Assembly (NCBI RefSeq): GCF_030824455.1
Contig: NZ_JAVBXR010000092.1
Coordinates: 1-42,159 of the forward strand
DNA: 42,159 bases
Direction: 5' to 3'
Source of the DNA: Desulfobulbus sp.
Lineage (GTDB): Bacteria > Desulfobacterota > Desulfobulbia > Desulfobulbales > Desulfobulbaceae
The translations under genes were made by a program, and so were the position numbers. This document shows positions 8,083-16,386 of this stretch, one piece after another. Positions within the stretch are counted from its first letter, which is position 1. Every line of letters begins with the position of its first letter. The notes below the pieces were generated by a model. The model had not been told where the DNA came from and did no database searches. It saw only the letters and a program-made list of their open reading frames with translations.

Positions 8083-8796
8083 TCAGTTGCTCATCCGGCG
8101 ACGACGGATGATGCCGGCAATTCCAGCAATGCCTGTGCCGAAAAGGAACATGGTGGCTGGTTCGGGAACAGGGGCGTGTTCTGCAATGAGCTGACTTTGG
8201 GCTTTGTGCGTGGTTATTTTGCCGTAGCGATCAGTTTTGGTGTAGGTAAGGTTCATAACTTTAACATACGCGTCATAATCATCATATACATCGGATGACT
8301 TGCCATTTACATAAGAGTTGTAAAAAGCTAAAGCGTTACTGTCGAGTTTCCGGATCTCATCTTCAAGATACCAGATAACATATTGGACATAATCAGCTAG
8401 GTGCTGTTTGTCCGTTACGGCATCAAACGTATCGGTATAGAGGTAATTGTACAATACCCATTTTGTCTTGCTGGACACGACATCGTATCCAGGAGTGCTG
8501 TGATCTTCGTTAGTTCCGCCCCCATAGGCAGCGTCACTGATAGAGGAAATTGTGTATTCTTTGTCAAAATAAATCGTTTCGTTTTTTTCAAGGCAAAAGC
8601 TAGCAAAATCATCTGTAACTGTGTCGCCCTGAATATCTACAATGAATTCGCCGCCCCCCGTTATATTGGTGTGCCCATAGAGTCCGTCATGTAACTTAAC
8701 TATTTGCCCATTGGTTGGAAATGCCATTGCCGAAACGGAAGACAGCATTAGTAACGATGCAGTTATCAGATTGATTCTTACACATGTCGATTTCAT
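8083..8796 (-). CDS. PEP-CTERM exosortase-substrate protein
   Basis: A 237-residue exported protein. It has an N-terminal signal peptide (about residues 1-25, ending SAMA). It ends with VPEPATMFLFGTGIAGIAGI followed by RRRR, the PEP-CTERM sorting signal: motif, membrane helix, basic tail. Such proteins are processed by exosortase (EpsH/XrtA type) and are linked to exopolysaccharide or biofilm matrix. The middle part (Tyr, Asp and Thr rich) matches no family I can name. The gene is clearly more AT-rich than its neighbours. It has its own strong terminator and a sigma-54 promoter about 115 bp upstream. The exosortase gene is not in the window. Confidence 0.9.
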   Translation of the reverse strand: MKSTCVRINLITASLLMLSSVSAMAFPTNGQIVKLHDGLYGHTNITGGGEFIVDIQGDTVTDDFASFCLEKNETIYFDKEYTISSISDAAYGGGTNEDHSTPGYDVVSSKTKWVLYNYLYTDTFDAVTDKQHLADYVQYVIWYLEDEIRKLDSNALAFYNSYVNGKSSDVYDDYDAYVKVMNLTYTKTDRYGKITTHKAQSQLIAEHAPVPEPATMFLFGTGIAGIAGIIRRRRMSN

Positions 8797-8911
8797 ATTC
8801 CCTCACTTAAACATTCTGGCTGGTCTTTTTCGGAAGGCGGAAACTTATTTTGCCGAACGAGGATGTTTGAATTCATCGTTGCCAGCCGTTGTCTCCTGTT
8901 ACATGAGATGA

Positions 8912-8927
8912 AGCAATAAGCTTGCCA
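8912..8927 (-). promoter_or_regulatory. Sigma-54 (RpoN) promoter of the PEP-CTERM gene
   Basis: On the minus strand the sequence TGGCAAGCTTATTGCT matches the -24/-12 consensus TGGCACG-N4-TTGCW with one mismatch, and GG and GC have exactly ten bases between them. Transcription would start near 8901, giving a leader of about 105 bases. PEP-CTERM genes in other bacteria are known to depend on RpoN and a PrsR-type activator. Confidence 0.75.
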
Positions 8928-9370
8928 TTTTATTTTGTTGAATAAATCCGGCGTGTTGTGTTTTTTGTGGTGCGGCCTTGGGGAAAATGTCGAAATATCC
9001 GGAAATTTGCTCAGGTATTTTCCGAAAAATCGAAATTGTTGAAGTTGGGAGTCGTTTAAGCTTTCACTTAACTGTTTGATGTTTATTCGTATTTAATGGT
9101 TGTGACGTGGAGAGTTGGTGAAACTGTTGATGCTGTAATCCGATAATGCGGAAATTACAGGGGTTTCTGTTGGTTTTTCCGGAATAAATCAAGGTTGTGA
9201 GGGAAAAAATCAGCTCTAGGCAAAAAGTGGTTTACAGGATGCGCTTGCTCATTGATAATCAACCGACTGAAAGGCATGAGAAACTTCCACCCCGGGGGCT
9301 GGTCAGGGATAAGGTCGCCGTTAAAAGGAGCCTGAGGTGTCCGGCGTTGCGCGCGGATCGTCTGGGGTGG

Positions 9371-9386
9371 CTCAAGCCGGCTTGAG
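9371..9386. promoter_or_regulatory. Perfect 16 bp palindrome upstream of the AAA/SPOR ATPase gene
   Basis: CTCAAGCC (9371-9378) is followed directly by its complement GGCTTGAG (9379-9386), 28 bases before the ATG at 9415. The absence of a loop suits a dimeric regulator operator better than an RNA hairpin. The regulator is unknown. Confidence 0.45.
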
Positions 9387-9414
9387 GAAATCATTCTGCA
9401 GCACGGAAATCACG

Positions 9415-10827
9415 ATGTATCTCGAACACTTCCATCTCACCCAAGCCCCTTTTGCTGAAGAGCCGGACCCGGAAGTTTTTTTTCCAGGGGCGCGGCGGGA
9501 GGAGATTTGTCAATCGCTGATTCTCGACATTCTGGCCGGCAAGCAGTTGCTCAAGCTGGTTGGCCGGGAGGGCTCGGGCAAGACCCTGATTTGCCGTTTG
9601 ATTGCCGAACGGTTGCACGCTGAATACCATGTGGTTTCCCTGGCCAATCCGATTGGTTCCTTTGACGACCTGTTGCGGATCGTCTGCATTGAGCTCGGCA
9701 TGGATCCGAGAGGCGCGCACGAGCAGGTCAATTTCTTTGTGGTCTTGCAACAGTTGTTGGCCCAGCAGCGAGCCGACGGCGTCACCACCGTGTTGGTCGT
9801 CGATGAGGCGGAAAAACTCTTTTTGGCCACCTTGGAGCGTCTGGTGCGGCACGTCGGCGACAGGCAGGATGAGCTTGATCTGACCATTGTCCTTGCCGGA
9901 CGGAAAGGGCTGGACGCCAATCTTGAGCAAATGGCCGTGTTCAGCAACAATGTTGACATCCACTCTGGATATTTTCTCGAAGACCTGAACGAGAGCGAGA
10001 CCAGGCAATACCTTCGCTATCGCCTGAACGCCGCCGGCATGGGGCGTGAGCAGTTCGCCGAAGTCTTCACCGAGGGCGCGGTCGCCAAAATTTTCGCGGC
10101 GGCCCAGGGCAATTTGCGGATGATCAACATTCTCGCCGAGGAGGCTTTGAAAGCCTTCTGCGCTGAAAAATCGTTTATGGTGCTGCTGGACCACGTCGAC
10201 CCGGACGCCGCTGAAAGTCCCCCGTTGGACAACAGAATGATGGAGATGTATGAGCTGCTCTGCGACAACAAACTTTTGGTGGGCGTGCTCGCCGGGGCCG
10301 TGGCGCTGGCGCTGGCGCTTGGCCTGTTGCTGGGCGGCGTCGGCAAGCAGTCGCCTTCTGTAACCGTGCAAAAAATTCCCGACATCACCTCAGCCGCGGC
10401 AACGGCAACAGGCGTCGGGCAAACGTCGCCTCAGATTGGTGATCAGGGCGCGGGCGGCGCACAACCGACCGTGGCCCGGGAAATCAGGGACGGCGACAAA
10501 CTCTATCGCGACCGACTGGGCGCCAGCGCCAGTTGGTTGGCAGGCATTTACAAAGGCGGCTTTACCATTCAGCTGATGATGCTGGGGTCCAATCAGGCCC
10601 CGGCAAGCATCGCCGACATCTTGACCCAGGATGAATACTATCCGGTGCGCGATCAATTCTTTATTCTGCGCAAAAAAACCACCCCGCCCACCCTGTTTGT
10701 TTTTTACGGCATGTACGACAGTCTGGATGCGGCCCGCGAGGCGCGCAACAGCATGCCGGTGTTTCTCCGCAAGCATCATCCCTACCCGCTTTCGATCGCT
10801 GAGGCGGTCAAAAAAATCGAAAATTGA
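9415..10827 (+). CDS. ExeA/DamX-like AAA ATPase with membrane anchor and SPOR-like C-terminus
   Basis: A 470-residue protein. It starts with the ExeA-type signature (MYLEHFHLTQAPFAEEPDP), then Walker A GREGSGKT (50-57), Walker B VLVVDEAE (126-133) and a lid region with NLRMINILAEEAL (about 233-245). One membrane helix follows (about 287-308). After a low-complexity Ala/Gly/Thr linker, the C-terminal domain (about 395-470, FTIQLMMLGS...) looks like a peptidoglycan-binding SPOR domain. This order, cytoplasmic ATPase then helix then periplasmic SPOR, is that of DamX-type division proteins; ExeA-type secretion ATPases are the alternative. A possible link to the nearby PEP-CTERM gene is only positional. 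The start is the ATG at 9415, where family similarity begins. Confidence 0.82.
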   Translation: MYLEHFHLTQAPFAEEPDPEVFFPGARREEICQSLILDILAGKQLLKLVGREGSGKTLICRLIAERLHAEYHVVSLANPIGSFDDLLRIVCIELGMDPRGAHEQVNFFVVLQQLLAQQRADGVTTVLVVDEAEKLFLATLERLVRHVGDRQDELDLTIVLAGRKGLDANLEQMAVFSNNVDIHSGYFLEDLNESETRQYLRYRLNAAGMGREQFAEVFTEGAVAKIFAAAQGNLRMINILAEEALKAFCAEKSFMVLLDHVDPDAAESPPLDNRMMEMYELLCDNKLLVGVLAGAVALALALGLLLGGVGKQSPSVTVQKIPDITSAAATATGVGQTSPQIGDQGAGGAQPTVAREIRDGDKLYRDRLGASASWLAGIYKGGFTIQLMMLGSNQAPASIADILTQDEYYPVRDQFFILRKKTTPPTLFVFYGMYDSLDAAREARNSMPVFLRKHHPYPLSIAEAVKKIEN

Positions 10828-10885
10828 ACCGGATACGGTTCGGCCTTTGTTCGCATTCATCTGAAACAGCACCCGGATTTGTCTC

Positions 10886-11806
10886 ATGAAAGTTGTACTT
10901 GCCAAGCCCCGCGGTTTTTGCGCCGGCGTTAATCGGGCCATCGCCATCGTGCATCAGGCCCTGGAGCATTACCAGCCGCCGGTCTACGTTCTGCATGAAA
11001 TTGTCCACAACACCCATGTGCTTGAGGAATTGCGGCGGCGCGGCGCAGTTTTTGTCGAGGAGTTGGAAGACATTCCCCAGGGGTCGGTCACCATTTTCAG
11101 CGCCCACGGCGTGTCTAGGATCGTGGAGGAAAAAGCCAGGGACTTGGGTTTGCGGACTATTGACGCCACCTGCCCGCTGGTGTCCAAGGTGCATCGGCGA
11201 ATGATCCGGCTCAACACCCAGGGGTTTGACGTGCTGGTGATCGGACACAAAGGGCATCCCGAGGTTGAGGGCACCTGCGGCCAGGCTGTCGGGCCGGTGC
11301 ATGTGGTGTCGAAGGCCTCGGAGGTCGTCGATCTTCAGGTAACCGATCCGAACAAGGTGGGTTATGTCACCCAGACCACTTTGAGCGTTGACGACACCGA
11401 GGAGATGCTCAAAGCCATTCGCAGGCGGTTTCCCCACATCGAAGAGCCGGAGAGGACCGATATCTGCTATGCGACCACCAACCGGCAGGCGGCGGTCCGC
11501 GAGTTGGCCGACCGGGTGGATCTGGTGCTGATTGTGGGCTCGAAAAACAGCTCCAATTCAAATCGGTTGCGCGAGGTGGCCGAGTTGCGGCACACCCCTG
11601 CCCATCTTATTGACGACGCCAGCGAGATGGATCCGCAATGGTTTGACGGCGTCGAACGGGTAGGGGTCAGCGCCGGGGCTTCGGCGCCGGAACATTTGGT
11701 GGTGGAGGTCGTGGCCTGGTTGCAGCGGCAGGGCGCCGAGACGGTCGAGGAGATGGAAGGCGAGGAGGAACGCATCAGTTTTCTGGTGCCGGAGTTGGAA
11801 GCCTGA
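10886..11806 (+). CDS. ispH: 4-hydroxy-3-methylbut-2-enyl diphosphate reductase
   Basis: A 306-residue iron-sulfur enzyme for the last step of the MEP isoprenoid pathway, making IPP and DMAPP. The three cluster ligands C12 (PRGFCAGVNRA), C96 (DATCPLVSKVH) and C194 (CYATTNRQ) are present, as are the catalytic E126 (HPEVEGT) and the SNSNRL substrate motif. The C-terminus has a short acidic extension. It lies 58 bp after the ATPase gene in the same direction and may share its transcript. A polyprenyl diphosphate synthase using IPP is encoded nearby on the opposite strand. The ribosome-binding site is weak. Confidence 0.97.
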   Translation: MKVVLAKPRGFCAGVNRAIAIVHQALEHYQPPVYVLHEIVHNTHVLEELRRRGAVFVEELEDIPQGSVTIFSAHGVSRIVEEKARDLGLRTIDATCPLVSKVHRRMIRLNTQGFDVLVIGHKGHPEVEGTCGQAVGPVHVVSKASEVVDLQVTDPNKVGYVTQTTLSVDDTEEMLKAIRRRFPHIEEPERTDICYATTNRQAAVRELADRVDLVLIVGSKNSSNSNRLREVAELRHTPAHLIDDASEMDPQWFDGVERVGVSAGASAPEHLVVEVVAWLQRQGAETVEEMEGEEERISFLVPELEA

Positions 11807-11849
11807 ACTGGTGTTTTTGTGGGATTGATGCGTGCAGGCGGCTGAGCGG

Positions 11850-12815
11850 TTAGCGCGCCAACCGTTGCACGCCAACCAGTTCAACCTCGGAGAAATACGC
11901 CGGCCCGCAACTTCCAAGGGCCATGAACATGGCCTGATTTGGATGGCCAATGCCAATGGCCTGTCCCCGTTGTTTGGCCTGGGCCACGAGGTGGCCGAGT
12001 TGGCGGCAGATTGATTCGGGGTCCTGAGTGTTGTCGAGAAAGACATGACGCCGGGCGGTCGGCAACCTCAGCTGTCGCGCCGTTGTTTCCCCCAGTGATG
12101 CGGGGGTGGTGAACGAGTCGATAAAGAAAAAAGAATGCGCCTTCAGAGTGGTCAGCATCCGTCGCATTCCCTGGCTGCTTTCGGTGAAGCGCGACCCCAT
12201 GTGATTGTTGGCCCCGACGGCATAGGGCACATTCGCCAGCATCCCTTCGGTTTTTCGAGAGATTTCCTCCGCTGTATCCCCGATTCTCAGGGCCTCCGGG
12301 CCTAATTTCCAAGAGCAGTCCTTGGGCTCCATGGGCAGATGCACCAAAATGGTGCGTCCGGTTCGATGCGCCTGTTCCGCTAACTCGCTGGTATACGGCG
12401 CTTCGGGGAGAAAGGAAAAGGTGAGGTCGGCGTCTATTTGGAGAAATTGGCGGCCCATGGGGCGATTGTAGCCCATGTCGTCAATGATGACGGCAATGCG
12501 GGGGCGTGGCGACGTTTTTCCGAGGGGAGAGGTTGCCGCCTGGGGCGGGGCGGGGAGTTTTTCTGGTGCAGACGGCGGTCCTGGCAGGAGAACGTCTGTT
12601 GGCGGATTGGCCTCGTTGCTAGGCGTAGGGGCGTCCGCCGTAGGCAAGGTGGTTGGCGGCAACGGAGTCTCTGACAGCTGCGCTTGAGCGGTTTGCTGCA
12701 CAGGGGCTGGTTGTTCCGTGACCTGCTCCGGCGAGCGGCCTCGGGGCAGGCACAAGACGACAATCAGGATCAGGGCCGCGCTGACGGCAAGGAGGCGAAC
12801 TGTGGAAAAAGGCAC
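11850..12815 (-). CDS. Divergent polysaccharide deacetylase family protein
   Basis: About 321 residues. A membrane helix or uncleaved signal (about 7-24) is followed by a Pro/Thr/Ala-rich linker to about residue 105 and then a divergent polysaccharide deacetylase domain: IAVIIDDMGYN, FSFLPEAPY, ILVHLPMEP, VGANNHMGSRFT, FFFIDSFTTP and GHPNQAMF. Such proteins are periplasmic and often lie near envelope genes; the substrate is unknown. No ATG exists near the start, so I chose the GTG at 12813-12815, 13 bp after the stop of the polyprenyl synthase gene. Earlier codons would overlap that gene. The start is moderately certain, the family is firm. Confidence 0.85.
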   Translation of the reverse strand: MPFSTVRLLAVSAALILIVVLCLPRGRSPEQVTEQPAPVQQTAQAQLSETPLPPTTLPTADAPTPSNEANPPTDVLLPGPPSAPEKLPAPPQAATSPLGKTSPRPRIAVIIDDMGYNRPMGRQFLQIDADLTFSFLPEAPYTSELAEQAHRTGRTILVHLPMEPKDCSWKLGPEALRIGDTAEEISRKTEGMLANVPYAVGANNHMGSRFTESSQGMRRMLTTLKAHSFFFIDSFTTPASLGETTARQLRLPTARRHVFLDNTQDPESICRQLGHLVAQAKQRGQAIGIGHPNQAMFMALGSCGPAYFSEVELVGVQRLAR

Positions 12816-12828
12816 GGGCCTGAGCGGG

Positions 12829-13845
12829 TTATTTTTTTCGGGCCAGGACGTATTCGGCCAGTTCCTTGAGCAAGGCGATGTTTTCTTCCTCCGGGCTTGA
12901 GGCGGAGAAAGGGGCAAGCGCTGCAAGGGCCGCTTCAACCAGTTGCCGGGCCGTCAGAGCGGCGGAATGGAAGCCGCCGTGGTGTTCGATCAACGCATAC
13001 AATTGCCGGTAGGCCTGGGGCTGGGTGCGATCACCTTCCATCAGGGCTTGGACGGCTTGTCGTTCTTGCTCGGTTGCCTGGTTCAAGGCGTTCAGCAGGG
13101 GCAGGGTGATCTTGCCTTCGATAAAATCGTTGCCGGTTTTTTTGCCGGTGCTGTCAGTGTCGCCAAGAAAATCCAGCAGATCGTCCACCACCTGAAAGGC
13201 GGCCCCGAGATGGTCGCCGTAAGCTGCCAGGGCTTTTTGCCGGGTTTCGTCGGCGCCGGCGAACAGGGCGCCAATGGCGCAGGTTGAGGCGATGAGATTG
13301 CCGGTCTTCTGGCGGATGACGTCAAAATACTGCTGTTCCTTGGTGGCGACGTCGCCAACGTAGCGCAACTGCTCGAATTCGCCGTTGACCATGGAGGCCG
13401 TGGCTTGGCAAAAAATTTCCAGACCGTCCGCGCCCGCCAGTCTGCCGATCAAATGCATGCTGCGGGCGTGCAGCCAATCGCCGGCGAGGATGGCGGCGGA
13501 AAGGCCGTATCGCGCCGCCACGGTGTCTTTGCCGCGCCGCTGCTCGGCCCGGTCGATGACGTCGTCGTGAACCAGGGTGGCCACATGCAGATATTCAAAG
13601 GCGGCGGCCAGCAGGTACAGGGATTCGTCGTCCCGGCCGCAGCAACGCGAGCAAAGCACCGTCAGCAAAGGGCGGATCCGTTTGCCGCCGTTGAACAGGG
13701 CATAGTGCAGCACCGCAACCAAGAGCGGATCGCTGCCGGCCAAGGCGGCGTCCAGATCGCTCCGCATGCTTGTTTCAACGCGGGCGGCGACGCTTGCGGC
13801 CATGCCGCGCAGGTCCGTGGGGTGATTCATCTCAGGTGGTTTCAT
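12829..13845 (-). CDS. Trans-polyprenyl diphosphate synthase (octaprenyl type)
   Basis: A 338-residue isoprenyl synthase that condenses IPP units into a long chain, probably the quinone side chain. It has GKRIRP (54-59), the first aspartate-rich motif DDVID (94-98), the second QVVDDLLDF (about 215-223) and GNDFIEGKITLPLL. Length fits IspB-like enzymes, but chain length cannot be read with certainty; the menaquinone pathway is an inference. The ATG at 13845 overlaps the helicase stop by 14 bp, and a second ATG five codons later (13830) would avoid the overlap. It sits third in the HEAT, dinG, synthase, deacetylase cluster. Confidence 0.92.
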   Translation of the reverse strand: MKPPEMNHPTDLRGMAASVAARVETSMRSDLDAALAGSDPLLVAVLHYALFNGGKRIRPLLTVLCSRCCGRDDESLYLLAAAFEYLHVATLVHDDVIDRAEQRRGKDTVAARYGLSAAILAGDWLHARSMHLIGRLAGADGLEIFCQATASMVNGEFEQLRYVGDVATKEQQYFDVIRQKTGNLIASTCAIGALFAGADETRQKALAAYGDHLGAAFQVVDDLLDFLGDTDSTGKKTGNDFIEGKITLPLLNALNQATEQERQAVQALMEGDRTQPQAYRQLYALIEHHGGFHSAALTARQLVEAALAALAPFSASSPEEENIALLKELAEYVLARKK

Positions 13846-15802
13846 TGCTGCTCTTGAAAAAAGCCGCCACCTCGTCCAGATTCCTGGTCAGAGGGCTGGG
13901 GGGCAGACTTTTGAGAAATTGACGGCCATACCCTTTGGTAAACAGCCGGGTGTCGAGGATGGCGATAACGCCGCGGTCGTCTGCGGTCCGCATCAGCCGG
14001 CCCACTCCCTGGCGGAGGGTAAGAATGGCTCGCGGCGTCTGGAAATCGACAAAAGGATTGCCGCCCAAGGCCTTGATCCGGTTGATGCGCGCCATAATAA
14101 CAGGGTCGCTGGGGACTTCAAACGGTAATTTGTCGATAATAACCAGGCTCAATGATTCGCCGGGGATGTCGACACCCTCCCAGAAACTGGCCACGGCAAA
14201 GAGCACCGAATCTGTTTGCCGGCTGAACTGACGCAGCAGGGTGCGCCGCGGGGCTTCGCCCTGGATGAAGAGCGGATAGGGCAGGCGATCGCGCAGGCTC
14301 GCGTAGGCCTGTTCCATGGCGGCAAACGAGGTGAACAGGGCCAGCGTCCGGCCGCCGGCGTGGTTGATCAGTTGTTCCATGCGCTCCCGCAGGGCCTGCG
14401 GATAGCCTGGCCCCGCCGGTTCGGGGAATTGGGCGTCGGCAACATAGAGCAGGGTGCGGCCGGGATAATCAAAGGGCGAGGTCAGGGAGAGGGTGGGGGT
14501 GTCGGCGGCCAAGCCCAGCCGTTTGAGAAAATATTTGAAATGCCCGCCGGTGGTCAGGGTTGCCGAGGTGAACACGCAGTGCCGGGCCGAGCTGAGCAAA
14601 GCCTCCTGCAGCTCGGTCGACACGTCCACCGGGGTGGCAAAGAGGGTCAGGTTGCGGTCGGTCCGTTCATACCAGTAGGTGAACCGCGCTTCCTCCTCTG
14701 TTGGCTCAAGGCCCGGTTCAGCCAGAATCAAGTCAAGGCGCGCGGCCAAATCCTGGGCGCGGTCGCCGTACTGCCGCCACGGTCCTTCCGCTGCAACCAG
14801 CTTGTCGAGCGAATCGCTCAGATGCTCCAGCGCTGCGCGGAGATCGTCGCGCATTGTCTGCAGGTGCGGCTGATCCTGAAGCACAGGCTGCAAAAGAAAC
14901 CGCCCCTTGTGCAACGGAAATCCGCTTGCCAACCGTTCGACCGCGCCGATCAGCCGCGCGGCGGCGCTGACCGCCGCCTGTTGCGCCTTGCCGGAAAGTT
15001 CGGTTTCGGCGCTACGCTCCACGTCGCCGCACAAATCAATGATCTGGTAGCGTGAAAAGGTAAAGCCGAAAAAAGTGGTGGCCACGTTCTCGACGTGGTG
15101 GGCTTCGTCGAAAATCACGGTTTCGTAGCGCGGCAGCACCTCGCCGTAGCCGGTGCGGCGAACGGCCAGATCGGAGAACAGGAGGTGGTGGTTGACAATC
15201 AGCAGGCGGCTGGCGGCGGCGTCGCGCCGCAACCGGTTAAGAAAACAGCCGGCGGCTTCGGGACAGTTGGCGCCGAGGCAAAAATGGGACTGGCAACAGA
15301 TTTTTTGCCACAGCGGCGAGGAAGCGGTCAGCCAACTGAGTTCGGAACGGTCGCCGTGAACGGTTTCGCCGAGCCAGGCGTCGATGGTTTTGCCCTCCGC
15401 GCCGGTGAACAGATCCGCCTGCCGGGCCGCCTGCAGCTGCCGCCAGCGGTAGAGGCAGAGGTAGTTTTGCCGGCCCTTGACGCACAGGGCCTTGAGGTCC
15501 GGATCAATATGTTCCAGGATCAGGGGGATCTCTCGTTGCAGGATCTGATCCTGCAGGTTGCGGGTGTTGGTGGACACCACCACCCGGCGGCCGCTGAGCA
15601 CGGCAGGAATCAGATAGGCAAGCGTCTTGCCCAAGCCGGTTTCCGCCTCCACCACCAGGCAGGAGGCCTGGTCCAGGATGTCTTCCTCGCGGTGTTCAAG
15701 CAACTGGGCCACGGCCTTGGCCATGGTCAACTGGTCGGGACGCGCCTCGTAGCCCGCAATCCGGGTGGCGAGCACGCCCTCTGGTCCGAAAATCTTATCC
15801 AT
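13832..15802 (-). CDS. DinG/XPD-family iron-sulfur DNA helicase
   Basis: A 656-residue superfamily 2 helicase. It has Walker A EAETGLGKT (about 52-60), DEAH (233-236), and C-terminal motifs ASFWEGVDIPGE and RQGVGRLMRT. Four cysteines between motifs Ia and II (C116, C175, C180, C186) fit the 4Fe-4S cluster of XPD/DinG proteins. These enzymes unwind D-loops, R-loops or damaged DNA in the 5'-3' direction. The frame is open 83 codons further upstream, but that part is out-of-frame sequence of the HEAT gene. The ATG at 15802 (MDKIFGPEG) gives the normal length and overlaps the HEAT gene stop by eight bases, which suggests translational coupling. Confidence 0.92.
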   Translation of the reverse strand: MDKIFGPEGVLATRIAGYEARPDQLTMAKAVAQLLEHREEDILDQASCLVVEAETGLGKTLAYLIPAVLSGRRVVVSTNTRNLQDQILQREIPLILEHIDPDLKALCVKGRQNYLCLYRWRQLQAARQADLFTGAEGKTIDAWLGETVHGDRSELSWLTASSPLWQKICCQSHFCLGANCPEAAGCFLNRLRRDAAASRLLIVNHHLLFSDLAVRRTGYGEVLPRYETVIFDEAHHVENVATTFFGFTFSRYQIIDLCGDVERSAETELSGKAQQAAVSAAARLIGAVERLASGFPLHKGRFLLQPVLQDQPHLQTMRDDLRAALEHLSDSLDKLVAAEGPWRQYGDRAQDLAARLDLILAEPGLEPTEEEARFTYWYERTDRNLTLFATPVDVSTELQEALLSSARHCVFTSATLTTGGHFKYFLKRLGLAADTPTLSLTSPFDYPGRTLLYVADAQFPEPAGPGYPQALRERMEQLINHAGGRTLALFTSFAAMEQAYASLRDRLPYPLFIQGEAPRRTLLRQFSRQTDSVLFAVASFWEGVDIPGESLSLVIIDKLPFEVPSDPVIMARINRIKALGGNPFVDFQTPRAILTLRQGVGRLMRTADDRGVIAILDTRLFTKGYGRQFLKSLPPSPLTRNLDEVAAFFKSSNETT

Positions 15803-16223
15803 GCGTCGGCAAGCCCAGAATGTCGCGCACGATTTCCCGCACCTGGGGCGAGGGATCGTCAAGCAGCGGCGGCAACGCGGCCAAGGCGGCCTCGGTTCCG
15901 ACAATGGCCAGCACGCTGGCGGCCTCGCCGCGCACCCACTCGACAGGATGGCCCAGGTGTTCCACCAATCCGGGAACGGCGAGGGAGAGCTGCTCAGGGC
16001 AAAGGCCGGCCAGATGTTCGAAAAGCACGGAAACACCGAGGCGGACGGCAAAGCGTTCGTCGGTCAGCAGACGGCCGGTCCAGGCAAAATAGCGCGGCTC
16101 CTGGCGGAACATGGCAACGATGTTGTCGACATGACCCATGGCGAGAAAATCGGCGATGACCTGCAGCAAGGCATCGTCGCTGACTTCTGGGTGCGCGGTC
16201 GATGGAGAGGGTAGGGTGGTCAT
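15795..16223 (-). CDS. Small HEAT-repeat protein
   Basis: A 142-residue protein made largely of alpha-helical repeats. The last about 70 residues contain two HEAT-like units (LVEHLGHPVEWVRGEAASVL and LPPLLDDPSPQVREIVRDIL). There is no signal peptide. HEAT repeats usually bind other proteins; no partner is evident. It is the first gene of the dinG cluster and its stop overlaps the helicase start. The frame continues upstream into the promoter region of the divergent kinase, so I chose the ATG at 16221-16223 (MTTLPSPST). Confidence 0.75.
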   Translation of the reverse strand: MTTLPSPSTAHPEVSDDALLQVIADFLAMGHVDNIVAMFRQEPRYFAWTGRLLTDERFAVRLGVSVLFEHLAGLCPEQLSLAVPGLVEHLGHPVEWVRGEAASVLAIVGTEAALAALPPLLDDPSPQVREIVRDILGLPTHG

Positions 16224-16304
16224 GCGGGCGGCTCGAAGGAAGTTTTTGTGGTCCTTACCACGGTTGCCGCGCCGGGGCAATCCGAGAATAGGAGCCGCCG
16301 CCGC

Positions 16305-16333
16305 TTGACACGGTTTTTTTTCAGGGGTAGAAC
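16305..16333 (+). promoter_or_regulatory. Sigma-70-type promoter of the REC-GAF-kinase gene
   Basis: TTGACA (16305-16310) and TAGAAC (16328-16333) are separated by 17 bases. The pair ends 53 bases before the start codon at 16387. The -35 box is perfect and the -10 box matches four of six. Confidence 0.6.
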
Positions 16334-16386
16334 AAGCGGCAGGTCCAGACGTTGGAACAATGAGATAATTACCTGCGAGCGTCGTC

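Larger units (their letters stand above)
8797..9414. other. AT-rich intergenic region, about 0.6 kb
   Basis: No convincing gene is present; the short reading frames here have neither ribosome sites nor recognisable products. It holds the sigma-54 promoter at 8912-8927. About 65-110 bp upstream of that lie two inverted TTTCCG-type elements (8990-9005 and 9016-9032), which may be activator sites. A 16 bp palindrome sits at 9371-9386, before the ATPase gene. Confidence 0.5.

Noticed and set aside
8990..9190. CRISPR-like or short direct repeats in the AT-rich intergenic DNA
   Set aside because: The TTTCCG-type elements are few, irregular and inverted; no regular spacing is seen.
9155..9394. Short frames on both strands between the PEP-CTERM and ATPase genes
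   Set aside because: Both are short, overlap each other, and have no ribosome site or recognisable product.
14216..16159. Long plus-strand frames antisense to the DinG-type helicase
   Set aside because: They are shadows of a conserved helicase with intact Walker, DEAH and iron-sulfur motifs; no start signals or known folds.
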